Source: Hymenopus coronatus (taxonomy: Eukaryota > Arthropoda > Insecta > Mantodea > Hymenopodidae). From it: a DNA stretch of 64,000 bases. Within the stretch, counting starts at the first letter, position 1. The number at the start of each line of letters is the position of its first letter. Location of the stretch: contig CM060893.1 in NCBI GenBank assembly GCA_030762935.1, positions 10,212,001-10,276,000 on the forward strand, read 5' to 3'. A program made the position numbers and the translations under genes. Below are positions 34,615-46,978 of this stretch, in pieces. The notes beneath the pieces were generated by a model. That model searched no databases. It saw only the letters and a list, made by a program, of their open reading frames with translations, and was not told the origin of the DNA.

Positions 34615-36187
34615 TTAACTGGAACGTTTAACCTGTCTCTTCTCATGAACAAACAAATGCTTCTTCAAATCATAAACCATTACAAAACCCTTCTCACAAA
34701 TTCCACATTTATGTGCCCTTTTGCCCTCATGATATAAATTGTGTGTTCTCAGTTGTGATGATGTAGTAAACCTCTTATCACATTTATCACATTTAAATGG
34801 TCTTTTGCCCTCATGAACTAAATTGTGATCTTTCAATTGTGATGAAGTAGTAAAGCCCCTATCACACGTCTTACATTTGTATGGTCTTTTGCCCTCATGA
34901 ATAAAATTATGTGTTTTCAAATGGCCTGCTTGAGTAAAACTTTTGTCACAAATGTTACACTTATATTGCCTTTTCCCCTCATGAACTAAGTTATGCTTTT
35001 TCAAGCACGATGGTCTAGCAAAACCCTTGTCACATATGCTGCATTTATATAACCCCTTATGAAACAGAGTATGTGATCTCAAATATGATGCTGAACGAAA
35101 GCTCTTATCACATTTGTCACATTTAAATGGTCTTTTGATTTCGTGAACCAAACTGTGGTCTTTCAAATGGGATGCTGTAGTAAAGCTCTTATCACATTTA
35201 TCACATTTAAATGGCCTTTTCCCTTCGTGAATTAAAGTGTGTGATTTCAAATGGGTTGCTTGAAAGAAACTCTTGTCACAAATGCTACACTTATATTGCC
35301 TTTTCCCCTCATGAATTAATTTATGCTTTTTCAAACATGAAGAACTAGCAAAATCCCTGTCACATAAGTTGCACTTGTACAGGCCCTTGTGAAACAGAAA
35401 ATGTGACCTCAAATAAGCTGCTGAGCGAAAGCTCTTATCACACTTATCACATTTAAACAGCCTTTTCCCCTCATGAGTTAAACTATGTGTTTTCATATCA
35501 GACACCCGAGTAAAGCTCTTGTCACATGTGCTGCACTTGAATGGTTTCCGACCCTCATGAACCAAATTATGAGCTCTCAAATGCGATACCCAAGCAAAGC
35601 TCTTATTACAAATCTTGCACTTGTGGTGTTTTTCATGAAGTGTGTTATGTGCTTTCAAATGTTTTGCTGTAAGAAAGCTTTTATCACACTTGTCACATGT
35701 AAATGGTCTTATGCCACTGTGAATTAAATTGTGAGTTTTCAAATATGCTGCCTGAGTGAAGCTTTTGTTACAAATTCTACACTTATGCTGGCTTTTTTCT
35801 TCATGAGTTAAATTGTGCATTTCCAGGTTTGTTGCTGCAGTGAAGTTCTTGTCACAATTGTGCAGCCCTTCATGAATTAAATTATGTGCTTTCAGATTTG
35901 ATGCAGTATAGTTCTTTTTGCAGATTTTGCATTTAAACATGGATTCACCATCGTGGGTTGCAATGTGAGTTTGTAAATCTGATCTCAGACTAAAGTGGTT
36001 GTCACAGAATTTACATGTATAAGATATCTTATCATGCAATGTCTCTGTCATATCTCCTTCATCAGCTGAAATTCTGTCAAGTGTTTCATGACAAGATCTA
36101 TAATTTGGTGTCAGTCTTAAGCTGTCCTTATCAAAATCTGCTCTGGTGACACCAGAATCATAGTTCTCTGCTGCTTCTGTTGCCAAT
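34615..36187 (-). CDS. Terminal zinc-finger exon copy 1, - strand gene (17 fingers)
   Basis: Exon starts at 36187 after CTGCTACATTTCAG; the open frame upstream of it (to 36213) is intron and its ATGs are not the start. With 51088-50615 and 48117-48068 it gives a 698-aa protein in frame. After about 60 residues (LATEAAENYDSGVTRADFD...) there are 17 finger positions. Finger 2 is one residue short between Cys and His. Finger 3 has lost its CX2C (LHNCDKNF), so it probably does not bind zinc; the other 15 look canonical. Fingers 8-11 and 12-15 are near copies, a four-finger duplication absent from the sister exon. Linkers are HEGKRPFKC-like, with HKGLYKC in two places. The 5' flank is almost the same as that of 38467-39646, so this is a recent tandem duplicate. 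The true partner exon is unproven. Confidence 0.88.
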
Positions 36188-36600
36188 CTGAAATGTAGCA
36201 GCAAAATCATCAAATGAAAATTACGCAGAGAGGAGTGAGAGAAAACTGCTAAAACAAGTAGAAGAATTCTTCTGTCATTAGAAGGCTGGTAATAAACATT
36301 AATGTTCAGAATTTCTTATACTTATTTTTAAAGAAATTAATATTTGATTTTGAAATGTTATGCAGTACTGATATCTCCTGTAGAAATGGGAAAAAGGCAC
36401 ATATCAACAATATTTTATGAGAAACAATAATATTAGATATAACACAATATTTATTAATTGAATATACAAGTATTCAAGTCCTATTTCACCCGAAGGTATA
36501 TTACGGCTATAGTTACAAGACAATATATTTAATATTACAGCATATTAGCTCAGGCGGCTTGATGTGTCCTTGTTGCTAAAACAAAACAAGATAACTAATG
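36188..36600 (-). repeat. 5' flank of copy 1, duplicated at 39647-40070
   Basis: Almost the same sequence upstream of both terminal exons, including the acceptor region and GAAGGCTGGTAATAAACATT. Shows that intron sequence was duplicated together with the exon. Confidence 0.82.
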
Positions 36601-36613
36601 TATTTTATAAAAA

Positions 36614-37500
36614 ATTGATGTGCTCAATTCACATGACTTTCTCCAGCTATTACTCAAATAACTTTCCTTATAAAAGATTATTCTTTTATCTACATCATGT
36701 TAATCAAGATAAACGTTAGCAGAAATTGTCTTATTACTTACTTCCTTATAAGTAGAAGAGACATAAGAGAATAGACTAGGCTAAATTGATAGTCAAATCT
36801 TTTAAACGCTGGTCCCATGTGAAACAATTGTAGTTCAGTTCGCTTTGTATGGCCTGCAGAAAAACAAGAGTGATGAAACAAATGTCACTTCCCGTTTGAG
36901 AAAAGATTTAGCAGTTTACAATTGAAACCAATAATAAGGAATATCTCAGAAATGGTAAGCTCTACATAAAAAAACGTATATAACATAAATTATGTGTTTT
37001 AACAAGATCTACATATGTTGTGTAGTAAGGTTTTGTCTATCTCTTATGGTTGTGTAGTAAGGTTTTGTCTACCTCTTATGGTTTAACCATTATGCAAAAT
37101 TCTGCAAAACTCATCCAGAATAAAGAGGTCTTCATAGGCTATTCACAGAAAATTCAAAATATACAGTTTATTTGTGATGTAAAATATATCTTTAATATAC
37201 AGTATTTTAATTAAAATTGTTAGAGCCATTTTTGAGAAAAACAAAATGTTCAATCATTTTTCCATGTAAAGGGTAGTTTGGAGTTGGGGAACTTGAAAAT
37301 CTTTGTATTGCATCCTTGGAAGATACCAAACCTAACTACCAAGTTTGGTATTTAACAGTCTCTTCGTTTTTGAGCTATGCTGTCCACAGACACACACACA
37401 CACCTTTTTCTATAAATGTTTGTTTCAGCGGGTCTTAAAACATGTATTACTAGTGAAATCTCAGTATCAAATTTTTGGGTGCAATACAGTACCTTCTCTT
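36614..37500 (+). mobile_element. HLR copy at duplication boundary
   Basis: HLR lacking its terminal hairpin, ending at TACCTTCTC, where the duplicated 3' flank of copy 2 begins. Contains a 35-bp internal repeat (TTGTGTAGTAAGGTTTTGTC twice near 37018 and 37050). Confidence 0.75.
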
Positions 37501-37537
37501 TGCTTACCTACTAATTTCAAAATTTGCAAATGAAGTG

Positions 37538-37539
<2 letters not shown>

Positions 37540-37585
<46 letters not shown>
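37540..37585. repeat. TA microsatellite
   Basis: About 22 TA units in the duplicated 3' flank of copy 2; absent from the matching place in copy 1. Confidence 0.9.
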
Positions 37586-37589
<4 letters not shown>

Positions 37590-37840
37590 CAGCTATACTG
37601 AAATGTTCACGTAGCTACTAACCACATACAGAATCATATGATAGCCAGATCAAAAATAAAAGTACAAATATTGGAGATTTTAGAGGTGCATCCCCCTAAG
37701 AAATGTAAGTGTGATACATGTTACACATACAAGTATATTTCTTGCACTAATGAGCGTCTTATGGAGAAGGTGATGGCAACAGATCTAAGATTCATCAACA
37801 CCACACGTATTGATGAATCACTGAACACAAGACAATCTGC

Positions 37841-38472
37841 AGAGTGATTTATGTAGAACTGACACATTTCTTTCTTTAATTATTCCATTGAAAATTCATT
37901 CAATGACCCAGTTTTAGCACCAAATTAAGCAGAGTGTTCTGGAGTTTTGATTCCTTGTCACTAGATGCGCAGATGTTTATGTTTTATTCCTAATTGCATT
38001 GTTGGCAGCTGTTTCGACATTTTGTTCCTGTAGTCAACGTGAAAATGCAGTACAATGTAGAGCTGAGTCAAGGATATTTTCAGCAAGATGGTGCTACATG
38101 CCATACATAAAATGAATCCATAAACCTAATTGCAAGTTTCTGTGACGACCAGATAATTTCCAGGAACCTGTGGCCATCAGATTTGACATCGCTGGACTTC
38201 CTTCTATGGGGTTACTTAAAAGACAGGGTTTATGCCACATGCCCCCAGACATTGGAAGATCTGAAGGACAACATCACAAGCTATTGACAACAGAGTCCTC
38301 CGAGTGGCCAGTAACATGGAACGCGTTGAGTTATGCCTTATGCAGGATGGGGCTATAGAGGTAAATAATCTCCCAAAATTCCTCTACAATTTAGATATAA
38401 TAAGTTGTCGCTAGTATAACACGTTTGGAAACAATTAAGGAAAGAAATGTGTCAGCTCTATATAAATCACCC
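37841..38472 (+). mobile_element. TIR element I with transposase remnant
   Basis: About 45-bp TIRs (GTGATTTATGTAGAACTGAC... and inverse). From 38055 it reads YFQQDGATCHT, then LWPSDLTSLDFLLWGYLKD and TLEDLKDNI: the DDE/D part of an arthropod mariner-related transposase, with stops. It lies in the 3' flank of zinc-finger exon copy 2 and is absent from copy 1, so it arrived after the duplication or was lost from copy 1. Confidence 0.8.
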
Positions 38473-39646
38473 TATAGTTTGTACTTCACTGGAACATTTA
38501 ACCTGTTTCTTCTCATGAGCAAACAAATGTTTCTTCAAGTCAGAAGCTGTTACAAAACTCTTCTCGCAAATTACACATTTATGAGTCTTTTTGCCCTCAT
38601 GATACAAATAGTGTGTTTTCAAATATGTTGCTGTAGTAAAGCTCTTATCACACTTGTCACATTTATATGGTCTTTTGCCCTCGTGAATTAAAGTGTGTGC
38701 TTTCAAATGGGCTGCCTGAGTAAAACTCTTGACACAAATGCTACACTTATATTGCCTTTTTCCCTCATGAATTAAGTTATGCTTTTTCAAACATGAAGGA
38801 CTAGCAAAATCCCTGCCACATATGTTGCACTTATACAGGCCCTTGTGAAACAGAATATGTGATTTCAAATAAGATGCTGTACGAAAGCTTTTATCACACT
38901 TGTCACATTTAAACTGTCTTTTCCCCTCATGAATTAAACGGTGTATTTTTAAATGGGATGCTTGAGTAAAGCTCTTGTCACATATGCTGCACTTGAATGG
39001 CTTTCCACCCTCATGAACCAAATTATGAGCTCTCAAATGTGATGCCCATGCAAAGCTCTTACTACAAATTCTGCACTTGTAAAGCTCTTCATGAATAACA
39101 TTATGTGCTTTCAAACGTTTTGCTGTTAGAAAGCTTTTATCACACTTGTCACATGTAAATGGTCTTATGCCACTGTGAATTAAATTGTGAGTTTTCAAAT
39201 ATGCTGCCTGAGTGAAACTTTTGTTACAAATTCTACACTTATGCTGGCTTTTTTCTTCATGAGTTAAATTATGCATTTCCATGTTTGTTGCTGCAGCGAA
39301 GTTCTTGTCACAATTGTGCAGCCCTTCATGAATTAAATCATGTGCTTTCAAATTTGATGCAGTATAGTTCTTTTTGCAGATTTTGCATTTAAACATGGAT
39401 TCACCATCGTGGGTTGCAATGTGAGTTTGTAAATCTGATCTCTGACTAAAGTGGTTGTCACAGAATTTACATGTATGAGATATATCATCCTCATGGAATG
39501 TCTCTGTCATATCTCCTTCATCAGCTGAAATTCTGTGAAGCGTTTCATGACAAGATCTATAATTTGGTGTCAGTCTTAAGCTGTCCTTATCAAAATCTGC
39601 TCTGGTGACACCAGAATCATAGTTCCCTGCTGCTTCTGTTGCCAAT
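38467..39646 (-). CDS. Terminal zinc-finger exon copy 2, - strand gene (12 fingers)
   Basis: Starts at 39646 after the same ATTTCAG acceptor as copy 1 and ends in KQVKCSSEVQTIG. Joined to 51088-50615 and 48117-48068 it encodes 567 aa in phase. The first 60 residues and fingers 1-6 are nearly identical to copy 1, including the short finger 2 and the Cys-deficient finger 3 (LHNCDKNF). There are 12 finger positions: copy 1's extra block is missing, and fingers 7 and 11 carry different helix residues (TQASHLKIH, TTATYLKTH). It lies nearest the shared leader, so it is the first terminal exon a transcript from 51 kb would meet. Its 3' flank holds a TIR transposon (37841-38472) that copy 1 lacks. 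Expected role: DNA-binding transcription factor. Whether both copies are used is unknown. Confidence 0.88.
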
Positions 39647-40070
39647 CTGAAATGTAGCAGCAAAATCATCAAATGAAAATTACGCAGAGAGGAGTGAGAG
39701 AAAACTGCTAAAACAAGTAGAAGAATTCTTCTATCATTAGAAGGCTGGTAATAAACATTAATGTTCAGAATTTCTTATACTTATTTTTAAAGAATTTGAT
39801 TTTGAAATGTTAGGCAGTACTGATATCTCCTGTAGAAATGGGAAAAGGGCACATATCAACAATATTTTATGAGAAACAATAATATTAGATATAACACAAT
39901 ATTTATTAATTGAATATACGAGTATTCAAACCCTATTTCACCCAAAGGTACAAGACAATATATTTACACTATTACAACATATTAGCCATAGGAGGCTTAT
40001 GCAAGCCATGCTACCAAAACAAAACAAGATAATTATTTTATTTTATAAAAAGGATATTATAACATTTTTT
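39647..40070 (-). repeat. 5' flank of copy 2, duplicated at 36188-36600
   Basis: Partner of the segment at 36188-36600; a few small indels separate them. Confidence 0.82.
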
Positions 40071-40076
40071 AAAAAG

Positions 40077-40395
40077 TCTGATGTGTTCCATTCACCTTAT
40101 CTTCTCTATCTGTTCTGTAAACAAACTGTTATTGAAATTCAGTTCTCTTTTCAAAGCCAGGAGTAAAATAAAAATTATATAAAATGGATGAGAACTTCCC
40201 TTTGAGTAAAGTTAGAGTATTTTAAAATTGAAACCAATAATAGAGAATATTTAAAACATGGTTAGTGCTACAAAAAAAAGGTGTACAACATAAATTGTGT
40301 GTTTTAATGAGATCTACATTTTTCATGTCTCTTACAGTTTTCCTATTAATGCAAAAGTTATTCAGAATGAAGAGGACTTTAGAACCAGTTTATGC
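40077..40395 (+). mobile_element. HLR copy, internal deletions
   Basis: HLR start and middle; stops before the 3' end. Confidence 0.7.
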
Positions 40396-40444
40396 TTAAA
40401 ATCATTTTGAGATTATGCTTGTCTGTGTGTTTAGAACAAAAAAA

Positions 40445-41285
40445 TCTTATGTGTTACCTTCATATGACTTTCTCTACATCTCTACAAAAGTATTGTTAAA
40501 AAGCTTATGCTTCTATCTACTTCAAGATAAACAAGAGCAGAAATGCTTTCTTATAAGTAGAAGAGAAATAGGGAATACACAATGCTAAATCAGTAGTCAA
40601 ATTTTTTTAAAAGCTGATTGCCATGTGATTGAAATCCATTTATTTTCTTTGACAAATTCCAGTATGCCACAGTTTTAACCATTTTAAAACTGAAACCAAA
40701 AACAAGGAATATCTCAAAAATGGTCAACTCCAAGAAGAAACCTATATGACCTAATTGTGTGTTTTAAGGATCCACATTTTTTGTGTTGTAAGTTTGTCTA
40801 TCTCTTATGGTTTATCAGTTATACAAAATCCAGCAAAATTCATCCAGAATAAATAAGTCTTCAGAGGTTATTCTCAGAAAACTCAAAATATATTTTATTT
40901 GGTATGTAAATATCTTTAAAAACAGTATTTTAATCAAAATCGTTAAGAGCCATTTTTGAGAAAATCAATATTTTCACAATTTTTTCCATGTAGAGGGTAG
41001 TTTGGGATGGGGGAATTTTCCTCAAAATCTTTGAGTCAATTCTTGGAAGATATTTAACTTAAATAACAAGTTTGGTATTTTACTGACTTTTCATTTTTGA
41101 GTTATCGTGTTCACAGACATATGGACACACACACCATACACGGATGGACCTTCTTCTAAAAATGCTTTTTCTGGATACAGAGGACCATAAACCATGTATT
41201 TCCAGTGAAATCTTGGTATCAAACTTTTGGGTTGAATGCAATTCCTTCTCTATACATTATGTAAAAGTACATGTGGAGAAAGTAA
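40445..41285 (+). mobile_element. HLR family copy
   Basis: Starts TCTTATGTGTTACC, ends GTGGAGAAAGTAA; faces the inverted copy at 41553. Confidence 0.78.
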
Positions 41286-41552
41286 AAAAGAAAGAGAGAG
41301 AGAGAGAAACATGGCAGAACATTGATAAACACTGTACTAATTGGAATTTGCTGACCTGTCTTTATTGACCCCATAGGGGTGAGGTTCCGAGCTTTTCAGC
41401 TGCAGTGCGAGTGCTGTGGAGCACATTCACCCATGGTACTTCGGACGTTACTAGAAATAGACAGGCCAAACACCTAGTCCCTCCCAGACGGGAGCTGTTC
41501 GGATTGGGTTGGTCTTGACATGGCAGTGACCTGATACCAGTGGAGTTTGGTA

Positions 41553-42406
41553 GGTCCGTGTGTGTGTGAGTGTCTGTAGGAAGCATAGCTCAAAAATGAA
41601 AAGTTGGTTAAATACCAAACTTGGCATTTAAGATGAGCACCTTCCAAGAATGTGACATGAAGATTTTCAAGAAAATCCCCCAACCCCCAACTACCCTTTA
41701 CATGGAACATTTTTCGAAAATTTTTAATTTTTTTAAAAATGGCTAACAATTTTGATTAAAATACCTAATGTTTAAGATATTTTATGACACACAAAATGTA
41801 TATCTTGAATTTTCTGGGATTGGCCTCTAAAGACCTCTTCGTTCTGGATCACTTTTACATAACTGGCAAACCTCTTTAAAATGCACAATTTCTGTCATAT
41901 ACACTTTTTTTGTACAGTTAACCATTTTTGAGATGTTCCGGAGTATTGGTTTCAATTTTAAGCCATTTAAACTTTTCTCGAATAGGAAGACATCTTTCTT
42001 CTCGTTTATTTACTCCTGACAAGCACAGAGATTGGAATTTCAATTATTTCACATAGTGATCGGCTTTTAAAGGATGAGACTATTGCTTTAGCCCGTGCAT
42101 TTTCTTATTTCCCTTCTACTTACAAGGAGCTAGTAATAAGACTAACTCTGCTTATGTTTATCTTGATTAGCATGATGTAGATAACAGATTAATGTTTTGA
42201 GTAAAAGGTTTGCTTATTGAACAGCTAGAGGACATCATGTCACAAAAATCACATTTGCTTTCTCTCTTCTACTTACAAGGAACCAAGTAATAAGGACAAA
42301 ATCTGCTAATGTTTATCTTGATTATCATGAAGTAGATATAATAAGCTTTTTAATTACAATTTGTTACAGCGATGTAGAGAAAGTCATGTGAATGGAACAC
42401 ATCAGA
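41553..42406 (-). mobile_element. HLR family copy, hairpin end lost
   Basis: From GGTCCGTGTGTGTG to ACACATCAGA. Inverted to the previous copy. Confidence 0.77.
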
Positions 42407-43484
42407 TCTTTATCATTAGAATGCACTTATAACATTTCTTAACATTTTATTCCAATACTGCAGATGCAGTTGGTACAAAAACCTTGAAGAAAATGTAGAA
42501 AGAATACTTGAGAGTATAAAGCAGAAACAAACACAGTGTTTGCTGTATCACTTCTTCTGGTTTGCCAATCATAAATTATTGCAATATAACATTGTTAGAA
42601 CCAGCCAATTAATTATGCAGAGCCAAATTCAACACATGGTATAGAATATTCATTGCTAAGAAGAGAACATACACAATGAATTTTTATTTGATGCCACTAA
42701 ACATTTTACGAAAATTCATTTCACTACTTCGGGACACTACCTCTTTCCAGCAACTCTACAGCAACTTGAAACTTGAACCAGTTGGATACACACTAACAAT
42801 GGAGATAAGCGTTCTTCACAAAAAGTGTCCTGTTCTATCTGAAACATTTTTCCTGTATATGAGGGTGCATCAACTATAAACCAGAATTTTTTAAAAATAG
42901 TTACTTTACCAATGTAAATGTACAATATCAGGGGATAGTTGGGCAAATTATCTAGTTTTTCTGAAGCTTTAATACAATGTTAAATAATCTATTATTGCTA
43001 TTATTATTAAACCTGCCCACATTTTACAGCAAATCCTGTAGTGATGATTATGTACAGGCATTACCTGTCCATCGTGATACATGAAGTGATAATTAGGTAA
43101 CGAAACATTCAAGCTTAAAGTACCTCCCCAGCATCTGCAAGTTATGAGGACTGAGCAAAACCTGGAAAAATTCCATCAGGGAGGAAGGTCCTGGTGAGTA
43201 TTAAACTGCAGACCTGCCTTTTATAAGCCCGTGTCTTAATGATTTCAGTCACTCATGTTGGTAAGATAATAAAATGACCAATGTGAATTATTAGGTCTAA
43301 TAATTAAACATCAAATGACAAAGATGTTATTAATTTTAATGAAAAATAAATGCCCAAAACATTAATTCAAAATGAGAATTTTAAATGTATTTACTATGAA
43401 GCAGACCAGACCTTATTTCTTCTGTACAATTTTTACAACATAAAATAGCTTCAGGGAGGTTGAATTTTCTAGCAGCAACATTAA
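42407..43484. other. No gene recognised; solo mariner end and possible SINE remnant
   Basis: At 42856-42890 a mariner-type terminal sequence (ATGAGGGTGCATCAACTATA...) stands alone. At about 43185-43260 a weak tRNA-like segment on the minus strand may be an eroded SINE. Otherwise nothing. Confidence 0.35.
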
Positions 43485-44127
43485 CACATTGAAGCCCGGG
43501 CGTTTTGGTAGTTGAAGTGCCAAGAAACCCAGGGTTTTTACGCTTACTTTCAGTTATTATTTACAGTACATCAATTAAATCTGCCCAAAAGTATTGGGAC
43601 AATTTAAAAGTATGGCCTTCAAGGATTTCTCAACAAGTAAGAAAATAGTAATAACTTCCATTTTAATATTTTATTTTAAATTTACAAGTATTAAGTATGA
43701 GTTTGGAAAAAAAAAACTGTGTAAAGCTGCTTACACTCCATTTATTCAAAGTTCGAAAAACTCTCCCTTGGAATCAGAATTTTCCACAGCTTCATTTGAA
43801 TCCTGAATTTCAGCTTCAGTTCACAGAAATCGAGGAAAATGCAGCACTTTAACATTTAAGAGCACAAACGTAACAAACAGATCACCACCTTCAAAGAAAC
43901 TGGCGCGACTATCCAAGAGCAGCCAATATTACTAAATCTCCTAAAATTCCTAACAGTTGACTAAAGCAAGGGCAGATGGCAGCATAAATCAGATAACTAA
44001 ACGATAACTGATGTATGTTCTTTGCTGCATAGCCCAAGATCAAGTTAAGGCCGTGGAATTGCATTAAAAGCATTAGAAATGCACATTTTGATGGCCCAAG
44101 CTATACTCGGGCTTGAGCTCCAATGTG
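43485..44127 (-). mobile_element. piggyBac-like element G copy 2 (643 bp)
   Basis: TTAA at 43481-43484 and 44128-44131; same termini as copy 1 in inverse orientation (ACATTGAAGCC ... GAGCTCCAATGT). Confidence 0.85.
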
Positions 44128-44187
44128 TTAATAGAGCTTCCATATCTTACTTCCTCTCACCATAAACTCTGCATACATCAGGATTCC

Positions 44188-44431
44188 GGGCTGTGCCGTG
44201 GCCGAGTGGTCAGACCATTCACCTCTCACCTAGACAGCCCGGGTTCAATCCCAAGTGACCGCATGTGAGAATTAAGGTAGACAAAGTGGCGCAGGGGCAG
44301 GTTTTCTCCAGGTTCTCCTGTTTCCCCCACCATCACATTCCACCGGGGCTCCATCTTCATGTATCATCAGTGTCATCGCCTGCGGTGCCAGAGCAGTAAA
44401 AGCGGGCGTTAAACACTACAAAAAAAAAAAA
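44188..44431 (+). mobile_element. SINE B, complete copy with 9-bp TSD
   Basis: CAGGATTCC at 44179-44187 and 44432-44440; A box GTGGCCGAGTGGTCAGA, B box GGGTTCAATCCC, A-run tail. Confidence 0.87.
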
Positions 44432-44440
44432 CAGGATTCC

Positions 44441-44809
44441 ATGAACTCTCAGAATAGTGTGTCTTGCTTCAATTTCAATAGATGCAATTACAGAACATAA
44501 GTTCAACAAACCATAATACGCTTTGGCCTCTCTTTGACTCCAGGTTGCTTAATCTTTGTCATCAACTTCCTTATATATACTTTTCACATGTTTATTTTGC
44601 AGTCTGTAATTAACAATAACAAGGGAGTTAGAATCACAAACAACATTTTGGACAAAAACTTAAATACTAACAAATACTTTTAGAATTATTGGATTAAACC
44701 TTTTTTTAAGACTTTCACAAAAGCATAAGATGCACATTAATAAAAAAGTATTACTTACATGAAACTTAATTAAACTGTTCAGCAAGTTGTTACACTTCTA
44801 TGTCTCCAT
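44441..44809. other. No feature recognised
   Basis: Intronic AT-rich sequence of the - gene. Confidence 0.35.
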
Positions 44810-45045
44810 TCTCAATGAAAGATGTCAGGAAGCTTTGCAGATGTGGATCCCCCATCATCTCCACTCTGTCTTCAGCAAAGGCAATAGTGATTATGGCTGC
44901 ACTGACCAAGTACTCTATAGCTGGATGCCAGAGATGCCCAACCTATCCAGCAACCACCAACATGTGCTATTCTGGCAAAAAGGTGGAGGTACAGGACACG
45001 CTGGAGGACAGCCCTTGGTGAAATTGACGATACTTGGACACACTT
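44810..45045 (+). pseudogene. Small Gypsy-related fragment
   Basis: Shares with 11880-11990 the stretch around CAACTACC/CAACCACCAA...GAGGTACAGGACACGCTGGAGGAC (reading VEVQDTLED). Short and broken. Confidence 0.5.
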
Positions 45046-45064
45046 GCTAATGCCCCATGGTTTT

Positions 45065-45878
45065 TACTTTCTCTAGCCCCATTTGTACAATGTACATAGT
45101 GGATAGAGAATGTATTGTGTTCCACCCAAAAATTTGATGTTCAGATTTCTCCAGTTTTGGGGTACCCTGAGTCCAAAAAAGCATTTTTAGAAAAACGTAC
45201 ATGTGTGTAAGCACGTTCATGTATCAGGATGCGACACAAAGATATACAAGAAAACCCTCCACCACAAACTACTCTTTACATGAACAATTTTTCGAAAATG
45301 TTGATTTTCTCAAAAATACCTAAAATGATTTTGATCAACATACCATATAATTAAGATATTTACATCCCAAATAAAACGTACATCTTAAATTTTCTGGGAA
45401 TATCCTCTGAAGACTTCTTTATTCTGGATGAATATTGCTAAATTTTGCTTAACCGCTAAACCATAAGGGATAGACAAAAACTTACTGAACAAAAAATGTA
45501 GATCTTGTCAAAAAAATCAATTTCTGTCTTCACAAATTTGCTATGAAAGTAAACATTTCTGAGATATTCCTTGTTTTGGTTTCAACTGTAAAGTACTTCT
45601 ACTTTTCTCAGACAGGAAGTGTCCATTTTTCTTTTGCATTACTCCTGCCCAAGTAAAGAAGTGAATTGCAATTACAATCGTACATTGAAGTATTAAAATA
45701 TTTGACTATCACTTTAGCATAGTTGATTCCTTTAGTTTCCTTCTACTTATAAGGAATTAAGTAATAAAAACATTCTGCTAATGCTTATCTCGATTAGCAT
45801 GATGCAGAAAGAAGAATAATCTTTTGTAAGAACTTTGTAGAACAGCTAGAGAAAGTTTTGTGAGTGTAACACATCAGC
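45065..45878 (-). mobile_element. HLR copy, first of head-to-tail pair
   Basis: Complete from TACTTTCTCTA to ACACATCAGC; only about 4 bp separate it from the next copy in the same orientation. Confidence 0.78.
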
Positions 45879-45882
45879 TTTT

Positions 45883-46723
45883 TACTTTCTCTACACGTAC
45901 TATGTATATAGTGTATACAGAAGGTATTGTATTGCACCCAAAAATTCAATACAAAGATTTCACATGAAATACATGTTTTAAGACCCCCTGAATAAAAAAA
46001 AAACATTTTTAGAAAAATGTCCATGTGTATCTGTGGGCAGCATAGCTCAAAAATGAAAAGACCGTTGAAAGCCAAACTTGGTATTTAGGTTTTGTATCTT
46101 CCAAGGATGCGACATGAAGATTTTCCATAAAATCCCCCCACCCCCAACTACCCTTTATATGAAACTTTTTTCGAAAATGTTGATTTTGTCAAAAATAGCT
46201 AATGATTTTGATTAAAATATCGTATATTAAAGATTTTTACACGACAAATAAAATGCATATCTTGAATTTTCTGGGAGTAGACTCTGAAGACTACTTTACT
46301 CTGGATGAATTTTACGGAATTTTGCATAACTGCTAAACCATAAGAGATGTACAAAAACTTATCACACAGGAAATGTAAAGCACATTAAAACACACAATTT
46401 ATGTTATATACATTTTTTTCGTGGAGTTGATCATTTTTTTAGATATTTCTTGTTTTTGGTTTCAGCTTTAAAAAAACTTTACTTTTCTCAGGAATTTGTC
46501 CACTCCTATCCATACAAACAAAGGAACTTTAGTCACATAGCAACCAGCTTTTGACTATCACTTTAACCTATGGCAGTGCCTTATCTGCCTTCTACTTGCA
46601 AGTAATAAAACTATTTCTGCTATTTTTTTTCTCGATTAGCATGAAGTAAATAGAAGCATAAGCTTTTTAACAGTAATTTGTTGCAGAGATGTAGAGAAAA
46701 TCATGTGAATGAAATACATCAGA
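45883..46723 (-). mobile_element. HLR copy, second of head-to-tail pair
   Basis: Complete; begins TACTTTCTCTACACGTACTA. Confidence 0.8.
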
Positions 46724-46839
46724 TTTTTTATTGCTTTTATGCTTGGTGACACTTCCGCTTCTTCCTCCTGCAAGCAATGACAGATTGACAGGGAACTCAC
46801 ATGGCAATACAAGTTTATCTTTAATGCTAGATTGAACAT

Positions 46840-46960
46840 ACTGTGGCTGATTCCCATTGCTGATGCAACTTTGGAGAACCATTGCGCTGAGATGGGTTTG
46901 AACCCACAACCTTGGGATGACTGCCAGCTCCTAACCACATAACCAACCTAGACTGACACA
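46840..46960 (-). mobile_element. SINE D copy (tRNA-derived)
   Basis: Minus strand: GGTTATGTGGTTAGGAGC as A box and GGGTTCAAACCCATC as B box. Resembles 48365-48570. Confidence 0.6.
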
Positions 46961-46978
46961 AATAGCCCCACTAACGTG

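Noticed and set aside
36188..36213. Open frame upstream of the zinc-finger exon starting with two Met codons (also 39647-39672)
   Set aside because: These codons overlap the polypyrimidine tract and CAG acceptor; the paralogue on the + strand has the same exon boundary, so they are intron.
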